Assembly: GCA_023376005.1 (NCBI GenBank)
Contig: CM042157.1
Location: 53,134,165-53,198,164 of the forward strand
Source of the DNA: Doryteuthis pealeii
Lineage: Eukaryota > Mollusca > Cephalopoda > Myopsida > Loliginidae
Reading direction: 5' to 3'
DNA: 64,000 nucleotides
The stretch's first letter is position 1; each line of letters starts with the position of its first letter. Both the position numbers and the translations under genes were made by a program. Below the pieces are notes generated by a model, which ran no database searches, was not told the origin of the DNA, and worked only from the letters and a program-made list of their open reading frames with translations. This document shows positions 29,301 through 41,088 of the stretch, in pieces.

Positions 29301-29602
29301 AAATAGTAAAATATTTCCATTCCAATCAACAGCAAACGCAGAGAGCAGTGTTTTCCTTTTTCTCCGCTGTTGCGAAAAGGGCGGCAGCAGCAACAAGAAA
29401 TTGAAGGATGAAGAGTCGGAGGTGAGGCTGGAAATAAAAATTGTCCTACTAGTTACGACTTAAAAAGAATCAAATTAAAATCTGCCCATTGTGTACGCAC
29501 GATGAATAAATAAGTGGAGTGTCATTACTATCATATAGCTTTGATTTTCTTTATTTTGATTAGACCCTAAGAAAGCCTACATTTAAAATACAGATATATA
29601 TT
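29301..29602. other. Non-repetitive interval with CpGs, possible promoter or 5' exon
   Basis: Positions 29330-29450 are less AT-rich, contain several CG dinucleotides (CTCCGCTGTTGCG, GGGCGGCAGCAG, GTCGGAGG), and are followed by GAGGTGAGG, which resembles a splice donor on the plus strand. It is a weak candidate for a promoter or non-coding exon; no gene can be assigned. Confidence 0.25.
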
Positions 29603-30916
29603 TAGTATTGTGCAAAACACAGAAAAACAGCAAACTTTCAAAATGTCTGTATAATTGTTAAAAATATTTTAAAACGTCAATAAAAATTGGAAAATTAACT
29701 TTTTAATGTTTTCTTTTACGTTTAATATAAAGAACAATTCCAAGTTTATGTGTTATAAAAAAGAAAAAACAAATTTCTCTTACATCAAACCTAAATTTTT
29801 GCATTTTAAAGTAAATTGCCGTAAATTGTTGTAAATTCCCACGCTTTGTTGACAGTTATCGCATCTTAACGTGTGCACCATTTCTTAGTATGGAAGATAA
29901 TACGTTTAAAAAATATGTTCTGAAGCAAAAACAAATTACTAATTTAGCATTTTCTTGATGCTTCACGATTTAACTCTTAATATTATTGAAAAAGAGAGTT
30001 GGGAAAATACAAATTAGAATGTTAGAAATTATTTATAATAAAATTCTATCTTTTCTTTTTTTCAATACATCTATTAAATTATTAAAAAAGTATATAAAAC
30101 ATTACATACCTCAAAGGTGAAGTTCTTTATTCAATTTTGTAGTTTTTAATTTATTCCATAATAAAAAAAATCTTTATTTAAATAGTCTGCCCCGATTTCA
30201 TATTTTGTAAACTCGCAATCTTCCTTGTCATTAATTCCTGAATAATTAATATTTTTGTAGCCAATCACGGTACCATCAAATTTAAGATTTTGAATTTTGA
30301 TTTCAAAAATATGTTGGATATGTTTTCCAACTATTTTTCCATGTAATATATTAATATTTTCTCTATAAATTTGAGAAAATTCCTTAAATAAATCAGCTGT
30401 TAAATTGATTTTTTTCATAATTTTTTCTGCTTTCTGGATATAAACGGGAGAATTATTTGTTTCCAAATAAAATAATAAATTTCTTCAAACACTGTTTGAG
30501 TTTTATTTTACAGAGTATAATTATACACGCGTCACGGATTCGAACTTATTACCCAGAACACCTCAGTGAAAACAACAAACAATTTTCCCCAAAACTCAGT
30601 TTTTATTTCTCTTAGATCCATCCATAATATTGAATGATGTCAATTTTTAATTTAAACATTATTTTCAAAAATTCATAAAATAAAAACCGACATATATTAT
30701 GTCATTATTTTTAGAGAGATATTTTTTATACAATATTTTCTTTGATTAAATAAATACGATTTTGCTGTACATTAAACAAAAGTATTTATTTTACATTTTA
30801 TAAATTTTAAAAAATCCCTGAAAAAAAAAAAAAAAAAAAAAAAAAATGTAGACATAGGAACTTTTAATATAAAATTCTTATGAAAAAATAATCTAACAAT
30901 TAAAAAAAAAAAAAAG

Positions 30917-30967
<51 letters not shown>

Positions 30968-31397
30968 AGATACATATTTTTTCTTATTTACTAGATTTAA
31001 GTTTCAATGTTTAAGATGCCCTATTTCCAAAACCGATTTAGTAGTGAATTATCTTTTTTTACACATGTTCTGTCATTAAATTGTCTTTCCAAAAATGTAA
31101 GATTTATTTGTGTACAAAAAAAAAAGAAGAAAAAAAAAAGAAAGAAAAAAAAAAGAAAGAAAAAAAAAAGAAAAAAAGATCCTTGTTGGGGGATCAATGC
31201 GCGAAACAAAAACTAACGAAAAAAATTATTAGCCTTTTCAATTTAGTAAACATTTATTTACAATAAAAGTTTGTCTTTATTACTTCATATACCGAAAGTT
31301 TTATTAAAATTGGATAGTTAGTTTATTTTATATGATTTTTAGAAGAATTTCCTGTGATCACCCTTTTATAGAACCAGCAATATTTTGCACATAGCTA
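29603..31397 (-). mobile_element. hAT-like element (same family as 20333-23221), inverted, 1795 bp
   Basis: Perfect 8-bp target duplication TATATATT at 29595-29602 and 31398-31405. Ends are TAGTATTGTGCAAAA and the complement of TAGCTATGTGCAAAA. This copy lacks the nested insertion and carries a 106-codon open frame at 30146-30466. Poly-A tracts lie at 30818-30846 and 30902-30968. Confidence 0.9.
30146..30466 (-). CDS. Unrecognised 106-residue open frame inside a hAT-like element
   Basis: Starts METNNSPVYIQKAEKI and ends KDFFYYGIN. It is rich in Ile, Asn and Lys but not a simple repeat, with mixed charge and no membrane segment or signal peptide seen. It does not resemble the hAT dimerisation domain or BED zinc finger. 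In the copy at 20333-23221 the corresponding frame is cut after the equivalent of VYIQKA by the nested insertion and by divergence. The possible start is the ATG at 30464-30466; a GAGGTATGT donor-like site lies downstream at about 30110. It could be a fragment of a transposon gene, a captured exon or a chance frame. Confidence 0.3.
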   Translation of the reverse strand: METNNSPVYIQKAEKIMKKINLTADLFKEFSQIYRENINILHGKIVGKHIQHIFEIKIQNLKFDGTVIGYKNINYSGINDKEDCEFTKYEIGADYLNKDFFYYGIN

Positions 31398-31405
31398 TAT
31401 ATATT

Positions 31406-32093
31406 TGTGCTTTTTACAAAATAAAATTGAACAAAAAAAAAAAAAAAAAAAGTAGTTAGAAACTAAGATAAATTCAAAGAAGCGCATCTTAAAAAACATG
31501 CGTAAAAGAAAAACAAAAACAAAAACAAAAAGAAGAAAAAAAAGAAAGAAAAAACAAAAGGTGGGAGGGGACTGTATTAGCACACAAACAGAAATTCGCG
31601 CACAGCCACATGACGAGGTGACGACGAAGCATGTGTGTGACTGTTGATGCACAAGCACACAGACGGACTCTCAGCTTACGCACAAACTGTGCAGGTTTAC
31701 ATTTCTATAGTTCAGACATTTAAATCTAACATGTCTCACTCATTTAGGTCAGTAGCAAAAGGATTTTTCCATATTTTTTCTTTATCTACAGTTGCATAAA
31801 ATCAACAAACAATACCATCAGCTAAGCAGGAAGCTAGAGAAGAGCTCAATGATTTTGCTTTAAAGATGTAAAATAGCTACTCTCTTTTTTTAAATTTATT
31901 ATTTTTAGTTAGGACTGTCTTAGAGCCACTTACGACTACTCACACCAGTAACGTTCATCATTTGATGATGATAATAATACAAAAGAAAATTTTAACTTAC
32001 AAAAATAATGCATGGGCAGAGGGGATTGATAAAAAAGTTTGTAGCCCCCCAAATAATAATCGGGCACCTGGTTGAAAATATTTTGATCTAACG
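31406..32093. other. Intergenic sequence, no gene seen
   Basis: Poly-A at 31434-31451 and an A-rich stretch at 31504-31560. Positions 31560-31700 are less AT-rich with CA/TG-rich sequence but no coding signal. Confidence 0.55.
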
Positions 32094-32101
32094 CCGTTAG
32101 T

Positions 32102-33891
32102 TGGTATGCTCAATTGTAAAAAAATATTGTAAAACGTCAATAAAAAAAATGGAAAATTATCTTTTTACTATTTTCTTTTACGTTTAATATAAAGAACAAT
32201 TCCAAGTTTATGTGTAAAAAATCTGTTACCTATAACGTACGTTATTTACGATAAATTCTTAATCTTTGTTGACGTAATTATAACATCTTGGCGCGAAAAA
32301 TTAGAGCGACGTAATTTTCTATGGAGAATCATACATGTAATAATTTGTAGTCTTAAACAATTATATTCTTAATTCTTTATTAAAAATGATAAATAGATAT
32401 ATATCTAAGTTGGGAGAATGAAATACTAATTTACAAAACACTAATTTGTCCGTTAGTAAAATTCTTAGTCTAGGATTTTGAACTTATTCACAGCAGCAAC
32501 TGCTGTCCAAACGCGAATAGAATATTATGTCTCCTACAGCCTCCGATAATAAAAAATGATGACAATTTTTAATTCAAACATTATTTTCAATATTTTTTTT
32601 TATAAAGACCGTTAAATGCAATCTCATTATTTTTAAGTACATATTTTTAATACAATATTTTCTTTAATTGAATAAACACGCTTTTGCAAAGCAGTGAATG
32701 GGGGTATTTATTTTACATTTGATAAATAAAAAAAATTTTAAAAAGTAAAAAGAAAAAAAAAGAAAAAAAAAAAAAAGATAAATATTTTTTCTTATTTACG
32801 AGACTTAAGTTTCAAATGTTAAGACGTCTGACTACCAAAAACGTCAGAATATTGATTTATTTATTATTATTATTATTTTTTTTTTTACATATGTTCCGTG
32901 ACTGAATTATCTTTCCAAAAATGTAAAATTCATTTTCATTTTCACACACACACAAAGAATTTTTTACGGGGTGATCATAGCCATATCAATTTAGTAAACA
33001 TTTATTTACAATAAAATTTATTTTATTATGTAAAACTCCCCTCGTGGGGATGAACACCTGCAGCCCTTTTATGCACCTTACTTGCACCTTCCAACATTAC
33101 TGCAATTCCTGCAACTCCTAGCTTTTCGCAACTTTACTGGCCATAATCGTCCCGTGATCGTCTGCTTACTTGACCCTAACTTAGGACCTCCACTTGTGCA
33201 CGTAATGCTGCCTCAGGGTCTCATCCAGGGGGTTTACAATCAATTATCAAAAGAGAAGAAAGACAAGACAAGACAATTTCAGGTGAACATCAATCAAAAT
33301 GGCAGAGAGGTATATGGTTCTTACATTGCTTCCTTCTTTCATTTCTATCTGCTAATCACACATTCTTCTCCGTACTGTCGAGATGAGAGGGGGCAAAATG
33401 CCCCCTCTTGTTCTTTTAAAGACTTCTGCTAATGTTGTAATCTCTGGTGGACCACTAAACTGATCTTCCTTCTTCGGCGTCCAAAACTCAACTCTACCCT
33501 GGGGTCCAGACTAAACTCTCTTCAGACTTTTTTTTGCTGGGACTGTCTATATATAAAATTCCACCCCCACCATCTCATCTCCAGATGTTTTGTTGGTTTG
33601 GAATACTATGACTAGAACAATAATAATAATACTTGGCACAACAGATAAACAAACGTCCACATTATCAATTAACAATGAATAATTAGGCCCAAAATAAACC
33701 TTTGTCTCTTGGTTTTGAGACATTTGTCTCGGTTGAATATCAAATATCTTCCCTATTGCTCTTTTTTTTTATTCAATTATTCGTTCCTTAGTCATATTCA
33801 CTCATGTATACACACATGATTCACTATATCCCCTCCAAACACACTCATGTGTCCATAATCTTACATACCATATTTTCACATAACTAATTAT

Positions 33892-33955
<64 letters not shown>

Positions 33956-34117
33956 GCATGCCTCCAAATGCATTCTGCACTTGATGCAATGCGTAGTATC
34001 ATAATTACTTCATATACCGAAAGTTTTATTAAAATAAGATAGTTTATTTTAGTTGATTTTTAGAATAATTCCCTGTGATTCCCCTTATCAACAGGTGTGT
34101 GAAAATGAACAACCCTA
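32102..34117 (-). mobile_element. Third copy of the TAGGGATGTGCAAA hAT-like family, with an internal insertion
   Basis: Ends TGGTATGCTCAATTG and the complement of TAGGGTTGTTCATTTTC. Flanking 8-mers are CCGTTAGT (32094-32101) and CTGTTAGT (34118-34125), 7 of 8 identical. Collinear with 29603-31397 but split at about 33030-34002 by unrelated GC-richer DNA. Confidence 0.8.
33030..34002 (+). mobile_element. About 970-bp insertion of GC-richer DNA, possible solo LTR
   Basis: The empty site is visible in the copy at 31280-31300. The insert has a TATA-like CTATATATAAAATTCC (about 33548), a short stem GAGGGGGCAAAATGCCCCCTC (about 33389-33409) and a (TA)n tract at 33895-33951. It contains a 116-codon frame (33082-33432) with no recognised similarity. 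It may begin TG and end CA, but no clean target duplication is seen, so LTR identity is unproven. Confidence 0.45.
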
Positions 34118-34125
34118 CTGTTAGT

Positions 34126-34421
34126 GGTGGTTTGGACACATGGTCAATTTGTAGATACCATAGACGTATTTTACAAAATCAATTTAACCCCCTGATTGAG
34201 AAAATATAAAAAATAAGGGAATTATCCGATTTTAATGAAATTTTCAGTGTTGATTTATCAATTAATGAATTTTATAATGCATCAGTTACCTTATTTCAAA
34301 ATTTTCTGATTTTTTTTCCAAGTCAGTTTGACCCTATATTTTTGGGGTGCAGAATATGGTGGGGTTATATAAAAGTGAAACTAATTATTGTATAAATAAA
34401 AAAGACCGAAGGCGTGAATAG
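34126..34421 (+). repeat. Left part of an older repeat split by the hAT-like element that follows
   Basis: Carries the 60-bp core at 34213-34283 and the TATAAATAAAAA block shared with 39900 and 63230. The sequence resumes after 35235 (AAAATAAGTACAGAAAATCTG). Confidence 0.6.
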
Positions 34422-34766
34422 TAGGTACCACCAAAAATACATCACGTGATCAGTTTAGGCCATATTGAAGGAAGAAACGTAAATATTTTTTAACTTATTT
34501 TTAAATCTTGCAAAAACGAAATAATGAACATAAAGAGTTGTTACAAAGAAAAACAGTTAATTCAAAGATCAACATCTGATTTGGGAAAAATCACTTACCA
34601 TTATCTTGAAAAATAAGTAAAACATTCCATTTTGTTACAACAGGGAAATTGATTCTTTAATGATATTTTTTGCAGAATTCTGTATTCATGGTTCTTTTAC
34701 AAAAAGCTTTCACATCGAAACTTATAACAATCTTCTGATAATTATTCAGACTCTTATCTTTATAGG

Positions 34767-34797
<31 letters not shown>

Positions 34798-35073
34798 AAA
34801 ATCGTTTTTTGTTGGTTCATTTTTCATAAAATAAAATGGGGGGGGGGGGGGGGTATACCACGTAAAAAATATTTCCCCTAACATTTTTAGGAAAAAAATC
34901 TATTTCAGACATATTTTCATCAAATTGTGAAAATCGGTCAATTAATTGATTTGAAAAAAAAAGGAAAAAAAAAAAAAGTCTCTCATAACTTGTTTTTGTT
35001 TACGTTAAATTTCAATTAATTTAACGGTGTAAAAATGTAAACATTGTTTTTTGTTCATATTTTCATTATTTCC

Positions 35074-35104
<31 letters not shown>

Positions 35105-35227
35105 TCAGGATTTTTTTCAAATGGACAAAAAACTTTCAAGATAATATTAACCTTTATGCAAGTTTCATTGTGTCAAATATGGTGTGTGTGTGTGTGTAAA
35201 TTTAACAGGGAACATTGGTGGTACCTA
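34422..35227. mobile_element. hAT-like element (TAGGTACCACC family), 806 bp
   Basis: Starts TAGGTACCACCAAAAATAC and ends CATTGGTGGTACCTA. Flanking 8-mers are GTGAATAG (34414-34421) and GTGAATGG (35228-35235), 7 of 8 identical. It contains poly-A, poly-G (34839-34853) and no open frame of note. Confidence 0.85.
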
Positions 35228-35355
35228 GTGAATGGAAGAAAAAAATTAAAGGAGTGCTTTTGGTAGAAAATAAGTACAGAAAATCTGAAAATTAAATGTA
35301 AATTAAAACAAAAAATGTTTTGGAGATTTAAAAAATTTTTTTTTAATTTTTTTAC

Positions 35356-35390
35356 TGTGTTGTTTATGTATAATATACATAAACAACACA
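35356..35390. repeat. Perfect palindrome, 17-bp arms
   Basis: TGTGTTGTTTATGTATA (35356-35372) and its exact complement (35374-35390) flank a single A. Confidence 0.95.
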
Positions 35391-36446
35391 CCAAAACATT
35401 GTATATAATTGACTTTTAGATTATTAGGGATGTCCAATCTGCCGTGTCTAATTTATCCCACACAATGAAACGTGAATAAAGGTTAATATTATCTTAAAAA
35501 TTTTTGGACAATTAAAAAGAAGGAAAAAAAAAAAAAAAAAAACCTCATGATTTTAAATAAATTTTTCAAGCTTACGGTAATAATGAAAATTATGAACAAA
35601 AACAATGTTTACATTTTCGCACCATTAAATCAATTGAAATTTAATGTAGCCAAAAACAAGTTATGACTACCGGCTTTTAAAAAAAAATTCTATGAAAAAT
35701 CAACTAAGAGTCAAAGTCAAGAATTCCTTGAGCAATAATAAGTAAACACTGAAAATTTTATTCAAATCAGGTAATTTCCTGATTTTTGGTAATTTTTTTT
35801 ATTCATAAATCTCAGCCATCGTAGGAAAATTAATCACAACATTTTCCCCCGGACAATTCTTTAGTAAACAACCTACAAGAATTTTTTAGAGTGTCTATGT
35901 TTTTCTGTGTTTTAGACAAAAAAAAAAAAAAAAAAAAAATTCATTTAAAAGTTAGTAATTTTTCTGTACATAGTGTATTTAATGTTTTTTGTTATTGATT
36001 TCTAAGAAGAAAACTTTTGAGCACTCCATAAATCTTCACTTAGTCATTTTTGGGCGAATTTAATTGTTTAAATGTATTAAAAATGAATTACATATGTAAT
36101 ATAATTTTGCTTCTTTTTTTTAAAAACTGATGCTCATTATGTTACTACTTTTTGATTAAAACAAAAATGTGACCTTAAATAATCATTTTAATTCATTTTT
36201 AAAATGAAAATTAGCATAAATTTTGGTGGTTGTCAAATGATGGAGTCTATACGGATAATGCACATGTAAAGGGAAAAGCAAATCCAATAAAACAATAGCT
36301 CTAATCCAAGTGTCACGAGGTCCAGAACCCCCCCCCCTTCAAAGACGGCTGAGAGAGATGAATATCACATTTTATCCCCAGACCAAAAGACACGGAAAGT
36401 GGGTTGCCATTATGATGAGGAGAGTTTTAGTTTGTCATTTGAATCA
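35391..36446. repeat. AT-rich repeat mosaic
   Basis: Contains segments shared with 42600-42780, 44580-44700, 62450-62560, 16800 and 60740, and the 60-bp core in minus orientation at about 35725-35790. No coding signal. Confidence 0.55.
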
Positions 36447-36454
36447 CTGCAGAC

Positions 36455-36808
36455 TAGAGATACCCAAAAATTAGCTGCAAGCGTCAGATTTTTTTAAACG
36501 AATTAAAATTAATTAAATCTATTATTCAAGGTCAAACTATTGTCTAAAAATTATGACCATCATTAAAAAAAGAAAAATATCATTACATATGCAATTTATT
36601 TTTAATACATTTAAAACAATTTTTTTGGTCAATTACGATAGTGTTCGGCCATTATCGCTCTTTTTAAATGGTATAAATGGCCCGTTACAAATTTAATGTA
36701 ACATTCGCGATTGCAAAAAAATCCGATAATTCTGATTTTTAGTAAATTATTTTCTGGCTAAATTCATTTGGTCAAAAACGCATTTAAGGCCAATTTTGGG
36801 TATCCCTA
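36455..36808. mobile_element. hAT-like MITE, 354 bp
   Basis: Ends TAGAGATACCCAAAA and TTTTGGGTATCCCTA. Flanking 8-mers are CTGCAGAC (36447-36454) and CTGCAGAT (36809-36816), 7 of 8 identical. Internal sequence is a short version of the elements at 24080-25130 and 39635-40696. Confidence 0.85.
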
Positions 36809-37188
36809 CTGCAGATAGTCCATTGTAAATTATACATACATGCAATGCACAAAAAGTGGAGTGATAATAAACACCCAGTGTTTGTTAACACTTTTTTTTT
36901 TTTGCATAAGGAAAGAAAAACAAAAAACTTTCTGAATGTTACAACCAGCAAGTTTTAATAACTGAATTTTTCTGACTGCTTGTAGTAGAAATAATTGCAA
37001 GATTTAAAAGCTTAGTTGTACGCACTAAAGCCAACTATTACTGCTACTACTGTTTCTAAGGAAGAACAAGGAGGAAGGATATTAAACTAGCTACTGGAAA
37101 AAAAAAATCGGATACGAATTTTAAAAGTGAATTAAGAATAATTAAATCTATTATTTAAGGTTAAACTTTGTCTAAATCGATAAGTAGT

Positions 37189-37275
37189 ACTGCATATTTA
37201 ATTATATTTTTCTTTTTTTAATGATGGTTGTTATAACCATCATTAAAAAAAGAAAAATATAATTAAATATGCAGT
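37189..37275. repeat. Palindrome with 41-bp perfect arms and a 5-base centre
   Basis: Arms 37189-37229 and 37235-37275 are complementary and start ACTGCATATTTAATTATATT. Related elements at 24190-24235 and 40550-40600 contain only a single arm, so this is an inverted duplication. Confidence 0.93.
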
Positions 37276-37559
37276 TTATTTTTAAAAGATTTAAAAGTAT
37301 TTGTTTTGGTCAATTTCGACACAATCCGCCATTTTGGCAGTTTTTCAATGGTTTTAGGCGCTTGTTTACAATTTTAACGTAACATTTGGGATGGAAAATT
37401 TTTTTTTTACCAAAAATTAATTATTTATTACTTTTTTACATTTTATTTTTCGATTTTCGGTACTCATTTTCTCATAGAAGTGCAACCGTAAAAATTTTTT
37501 TTTTGTTTCTATTCATAACTTTTATCTCATTAAAAAAAAAAAAAAGTCAATTTCACTGC

Positions 37560-38071
37560 AAAATTTTAATATTAAATATTTTCAAGTTTTTATTCATTTT
37601 AATAGTAAATTTTGACTAAAAGAAGTATGTCCATTACATCCAGCCATATGTAGATGTATAATCGTAAGAGGGTAATAATGTAATTTTTTCTGACTAAATT
37701 GCGGCCTGAAAATTACCCATGTAATATGGATAGGTTTATTTATTTTTTAAGATAACGATGTAATTTTTCCCAATTGGATAATTTGATCTTTGAATTAACT
37801 GTTTTTCTTTGTAACAACCCTGTATGATCTTTGATTGTTTTTTATGAGATTTTTGATAAACAAAGTTCGGAAATATTTATTTCCGTTTTATTCAAGATGG
37901 CCTAAACTGATCACGTGACCATTCTGGTGATACCTAATAATTGTATACTCATTATTTTTTGCTACATATCTTTAATATCTTATTTTCTTTAATTACATGA
38001 ATACGATTTTGCTATACAATGAACAAGAGTATTTATTTTACATTTTATAAATTAAAAAAAAAAAAAAATCC

Positions 38072-38105
<34 letters not shown>

Positions 38106-38391
38106 AAAAAGTAGACAACAGGAACTTTTAATATAAAAATTCTTTAGAAAATAAGCTAACCATAAAAAAAAAAAAAAAAAATAGAAATATTTTTTCTTAT
38201 TTAACATGTTAAGACGTGACTAAAGAAAAAAATAATTAGCCTTTTCAATTTAGTAAACATTTATTTACAATAAAAGTTCTTTTATTACTTCATATATGGA
38301 AAGTTTTTATCAAATCGGATAGTTAGTTTATTTTAGATGATTTTAAAAAGGATTTCCTGTGGGGGCCCTATCAGCAGGTGCGCGAAAATGA
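37560..38391. repeat. Truncated hAT-like remnants
   Basis: 37560-37934 is the right half of a TAGGTACCACC-family element ending GGTGATACCTA. 37935-38391 is a partial TAGGGATGTGCAAA-family copy ending GAAAATGAGCAACCCTA. Both lack their other terminus. Confidence 0.65.
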
Positions 38392-39626
38392 GCAACCCTA
38401 TCATTATGTTACTACTTTTTGACTTAGACAAAAAAATTTGATCTTAAATAATCGATATAATTAATTTTAATACACTTCACATAAAAATTACTCACACCTT
38501 TTTAACTTTTTAGCCAACAAGGGAAAAAAATTCTGTACCGATATTTGATCTGATTTTAAATTAATTTTGATTTATTTAATTTATTTTATTAATCAATTAA
38601 ATCACTTTTAATTTATTTTATTGAAATATTTAAATAAATCTAAGTTCCATTTTAATTATTTTGTATTTTAACTGGTAATAATTTACAAATCCATCATATA
38701 TTATTTTTAGTCATCTATCGTTTGAATCTGGTATTATGTTTTAAATCAATTAAAATTAATTTAAAATATGAAACACTTAATGTTGAGTTTCAAATGTCAT
38801 ATTTTTAGATTCTAAAAACAAATATTTGTTTAATAACTAGTTTACTTTATTCCTGTTATCTAATAATTTTGGGAGAAAACTCAATTAAAAATTTAGGCCC
38901 CCCACCCTTTTAAACAGAACAAATATCGATGTATAATAAGCAATTATATAATAAAACCACATACTAAAAAAAAAAAATACCCAATTTTTTTTTCGAACAT
39001 TTAATTTTCGGTACTTATTTTCTACCAGCTAGCTCCCTCAGGATTTTTTTTCTTCTAGTCACACCTTCATTTTTTTTTGTTTTTTTATTTATACTGTAAT
39101 TAGTTTCAAATTTATATAACACCACTGATATTTTGCGCCCCCAAAATAAGGGGGGGGGGGACTCAAAGTACAAAAACATCAATAAATACCAAGTTTTATT
39201 TACATTAAAAACCAGTCATCAAATAACATTCCATTGATAGACAGTTATAAATAAGGATTTTCATCACCCCCCCCCCCAAGCCCCAGACAAGTAATAAAGC
39301 ATATGTCTTTTTTAAAAAGTTTATTTTTAAGGGAAATTGTAATTGTAACTTGATCAGATTTGTGGTTTTGGTTTGATGCTTTGAACAGATGAACACAAAA
39401 ACAAGATATTTCAAATTCCAAAGTGCCAGGCTACTGACACCTGTTAAACATAACTTGTAGTAGCCAATCTGTTAATTGTAAAATCTAATATTTACACCTA
39501 CTGAAGGAGATATTTTTATAATGTAATATCTACCTATCTATACATATATAAAAGAAAGTTATGTGTATGTATGAGCATATGTCCAGATGAAACTATGAAA
39601 ATAAAACAATTAATGACAAATTAAAT
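38392..39626. other. AT-rich repeat-derived sequence, no gene seen
   Basis: Homopolymer runs (poly-G at 39151-39160, poly-C at 39267-39278) and segments shared with 60990-61310. No supported open frame. Confidence 0.55.
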
Positions 39627-39634
39627 ATGTATAC

Positions 39635-40696
39635 TAAGGACTGGCAAACGGAGCCTAAAATTCGTTTTTGACAAAATGACTTTAGCCCCCCTACAGAAAA
39701 TAATTTACCAAAAATCAGGGAATTATCGGATTTTAATGAAATTTTCAGTGTTTATGTATCAATGAATGATCTTTATAATGCATTATTTATTTTATTTCAA
39801 AACTTTCTCATTTTTTTCAGGTCGCTTAATTTTGACCCCCCTTATGTTGGGGGCGTAAAATGTTTTGCAAGTTGATCATTTTTTATACTAATTACAGTAT
39901 AAATAATGAGATAGAAGACCGAAGTTATGAATAGAAAAAAATTTTTTTTTTTTACGGTGGCTTTTCTATGAGAAAATAAGTACTGAAAATCGAAAAATAA
40001 AATGTAAAAAAGTAATAAATAATTAATTTTCTGGAGATTTCTTTTTTACTCATTTCGATAATTATTTAATTGGCTATTATTTTATAAAAGAAAAAATTAT
40101 ACATCGAGGTTTTTTTCTGCTTAAAAAGGGGAGGGGGTACATTTTCAATAGAGTTTTTCTTCAAAACTTATTACTTTTGGCGCCTAAAATAAGGTTTGCA
40201 TTAAGTAGATATTTATTTTTAGAATCTAAAAATATAACCTTTTAAACTTAACATCAGGATTTTCATATTTTAAATGAATTTTATATATTAATTTTTCATA
40301 GCAAAAATACTAAATTAAAGTTGTGAAATAAAATAACTAATGCATTATAAAATTCATTAATTGTTAAATCAATACTGAAAATTTCATTAAAATTGGATAA
40401 TTACCTGATTTTTGGTAAATTTTTTTTCATCCCAAATGTTACGTTAAAATTGTAAACAAGCGCCTAAAACTATTGAAAAACAGCCAAAATGGTGTCAGCG
40501 AACAAAATTGACCAAAACAAATACTTTTAAATCTTTTAAAAATAATCTGCATATGTAATGATATTTTTCTTTTTTAATGATGGTTATTATGGTACTACTT
40601 ATTGATTTAGACAAAGTTTAACCTTAAATAATAGATTTAATTATTCTTAATTTGCTTTTAAAACTCGTAGTATCCGATTTTTTTTGCCTATGCCTA
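39635..40696. mobile_element. hAT-like element, 1062 bp
   Basis: Starts TAAGGACTGGCAAA and ends TTTTTGCCTATGCCTA. A perfect 8-bp target duplication ATGTATAC lies at 39627-39634 and 40697-40704. Opposite orientation to 24080-25130. The 60-bp core is present near both ends in opposite orientation (39712-39782 and 40356-40412). No gene. Confidence 0.92.
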
Positions 40697-40704
40697 ATGT
40701 ATAC

Positions 40705-41088
40705 ACATTAAGTATCACCGGTTAAAATATACATAGAAATAGCATTGAAATTCTACTTAATGTCCAGCATTTGTGAATCTTAAAAGTAAACAAATCAATA
40801 CACTAGGTATTTTTTGCCACCCCCCTCCCTCTATCTTGGCGACACTTCTAGTCTTCTATTAATAATGGAGATTCGGTCTATCTGTAACCGAAACTACGTC
40901 AATGCATACATCAGTCATTTCAGGAATTAAGTAAGTTAATCAATGAATTTTTATAGTAAATATCATTACTACATAAAAATAAAAAACAACGTTGTATTAT
41001 ATATACTCAGAAAGTAAGTATGCAACATTTGACGGTCCACAGTGTATTTTAAAACAAGTTTTAATACATGCCTGGTATTATTGATTAA
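40705..41088. repeat. Dispersed repeat tail shared with 12041-12650
   Basis: ATAATGGAGATTCGG then CTGTAACCGAAACTA at about 40862-40898 and GGTATTATTGATT at about 41074. It has no GC-rich insert. Confidence 0.5.

Noticed and set aside
26553..29404. Open frames of about 250-950 codons on both strands
   Set aside because: They are translations of (GA)n-type repeats (all R/E/G or all S/L/P). Several overlapping frames are open at once, which is expected for dinucleotide repeats and not for genes.
33082..33432. 116-residue protein
   Set aside because: No recognisable domain, and it lies in a mobile insertion with no conserved copy in the window. Kept only as part of the insertion description.
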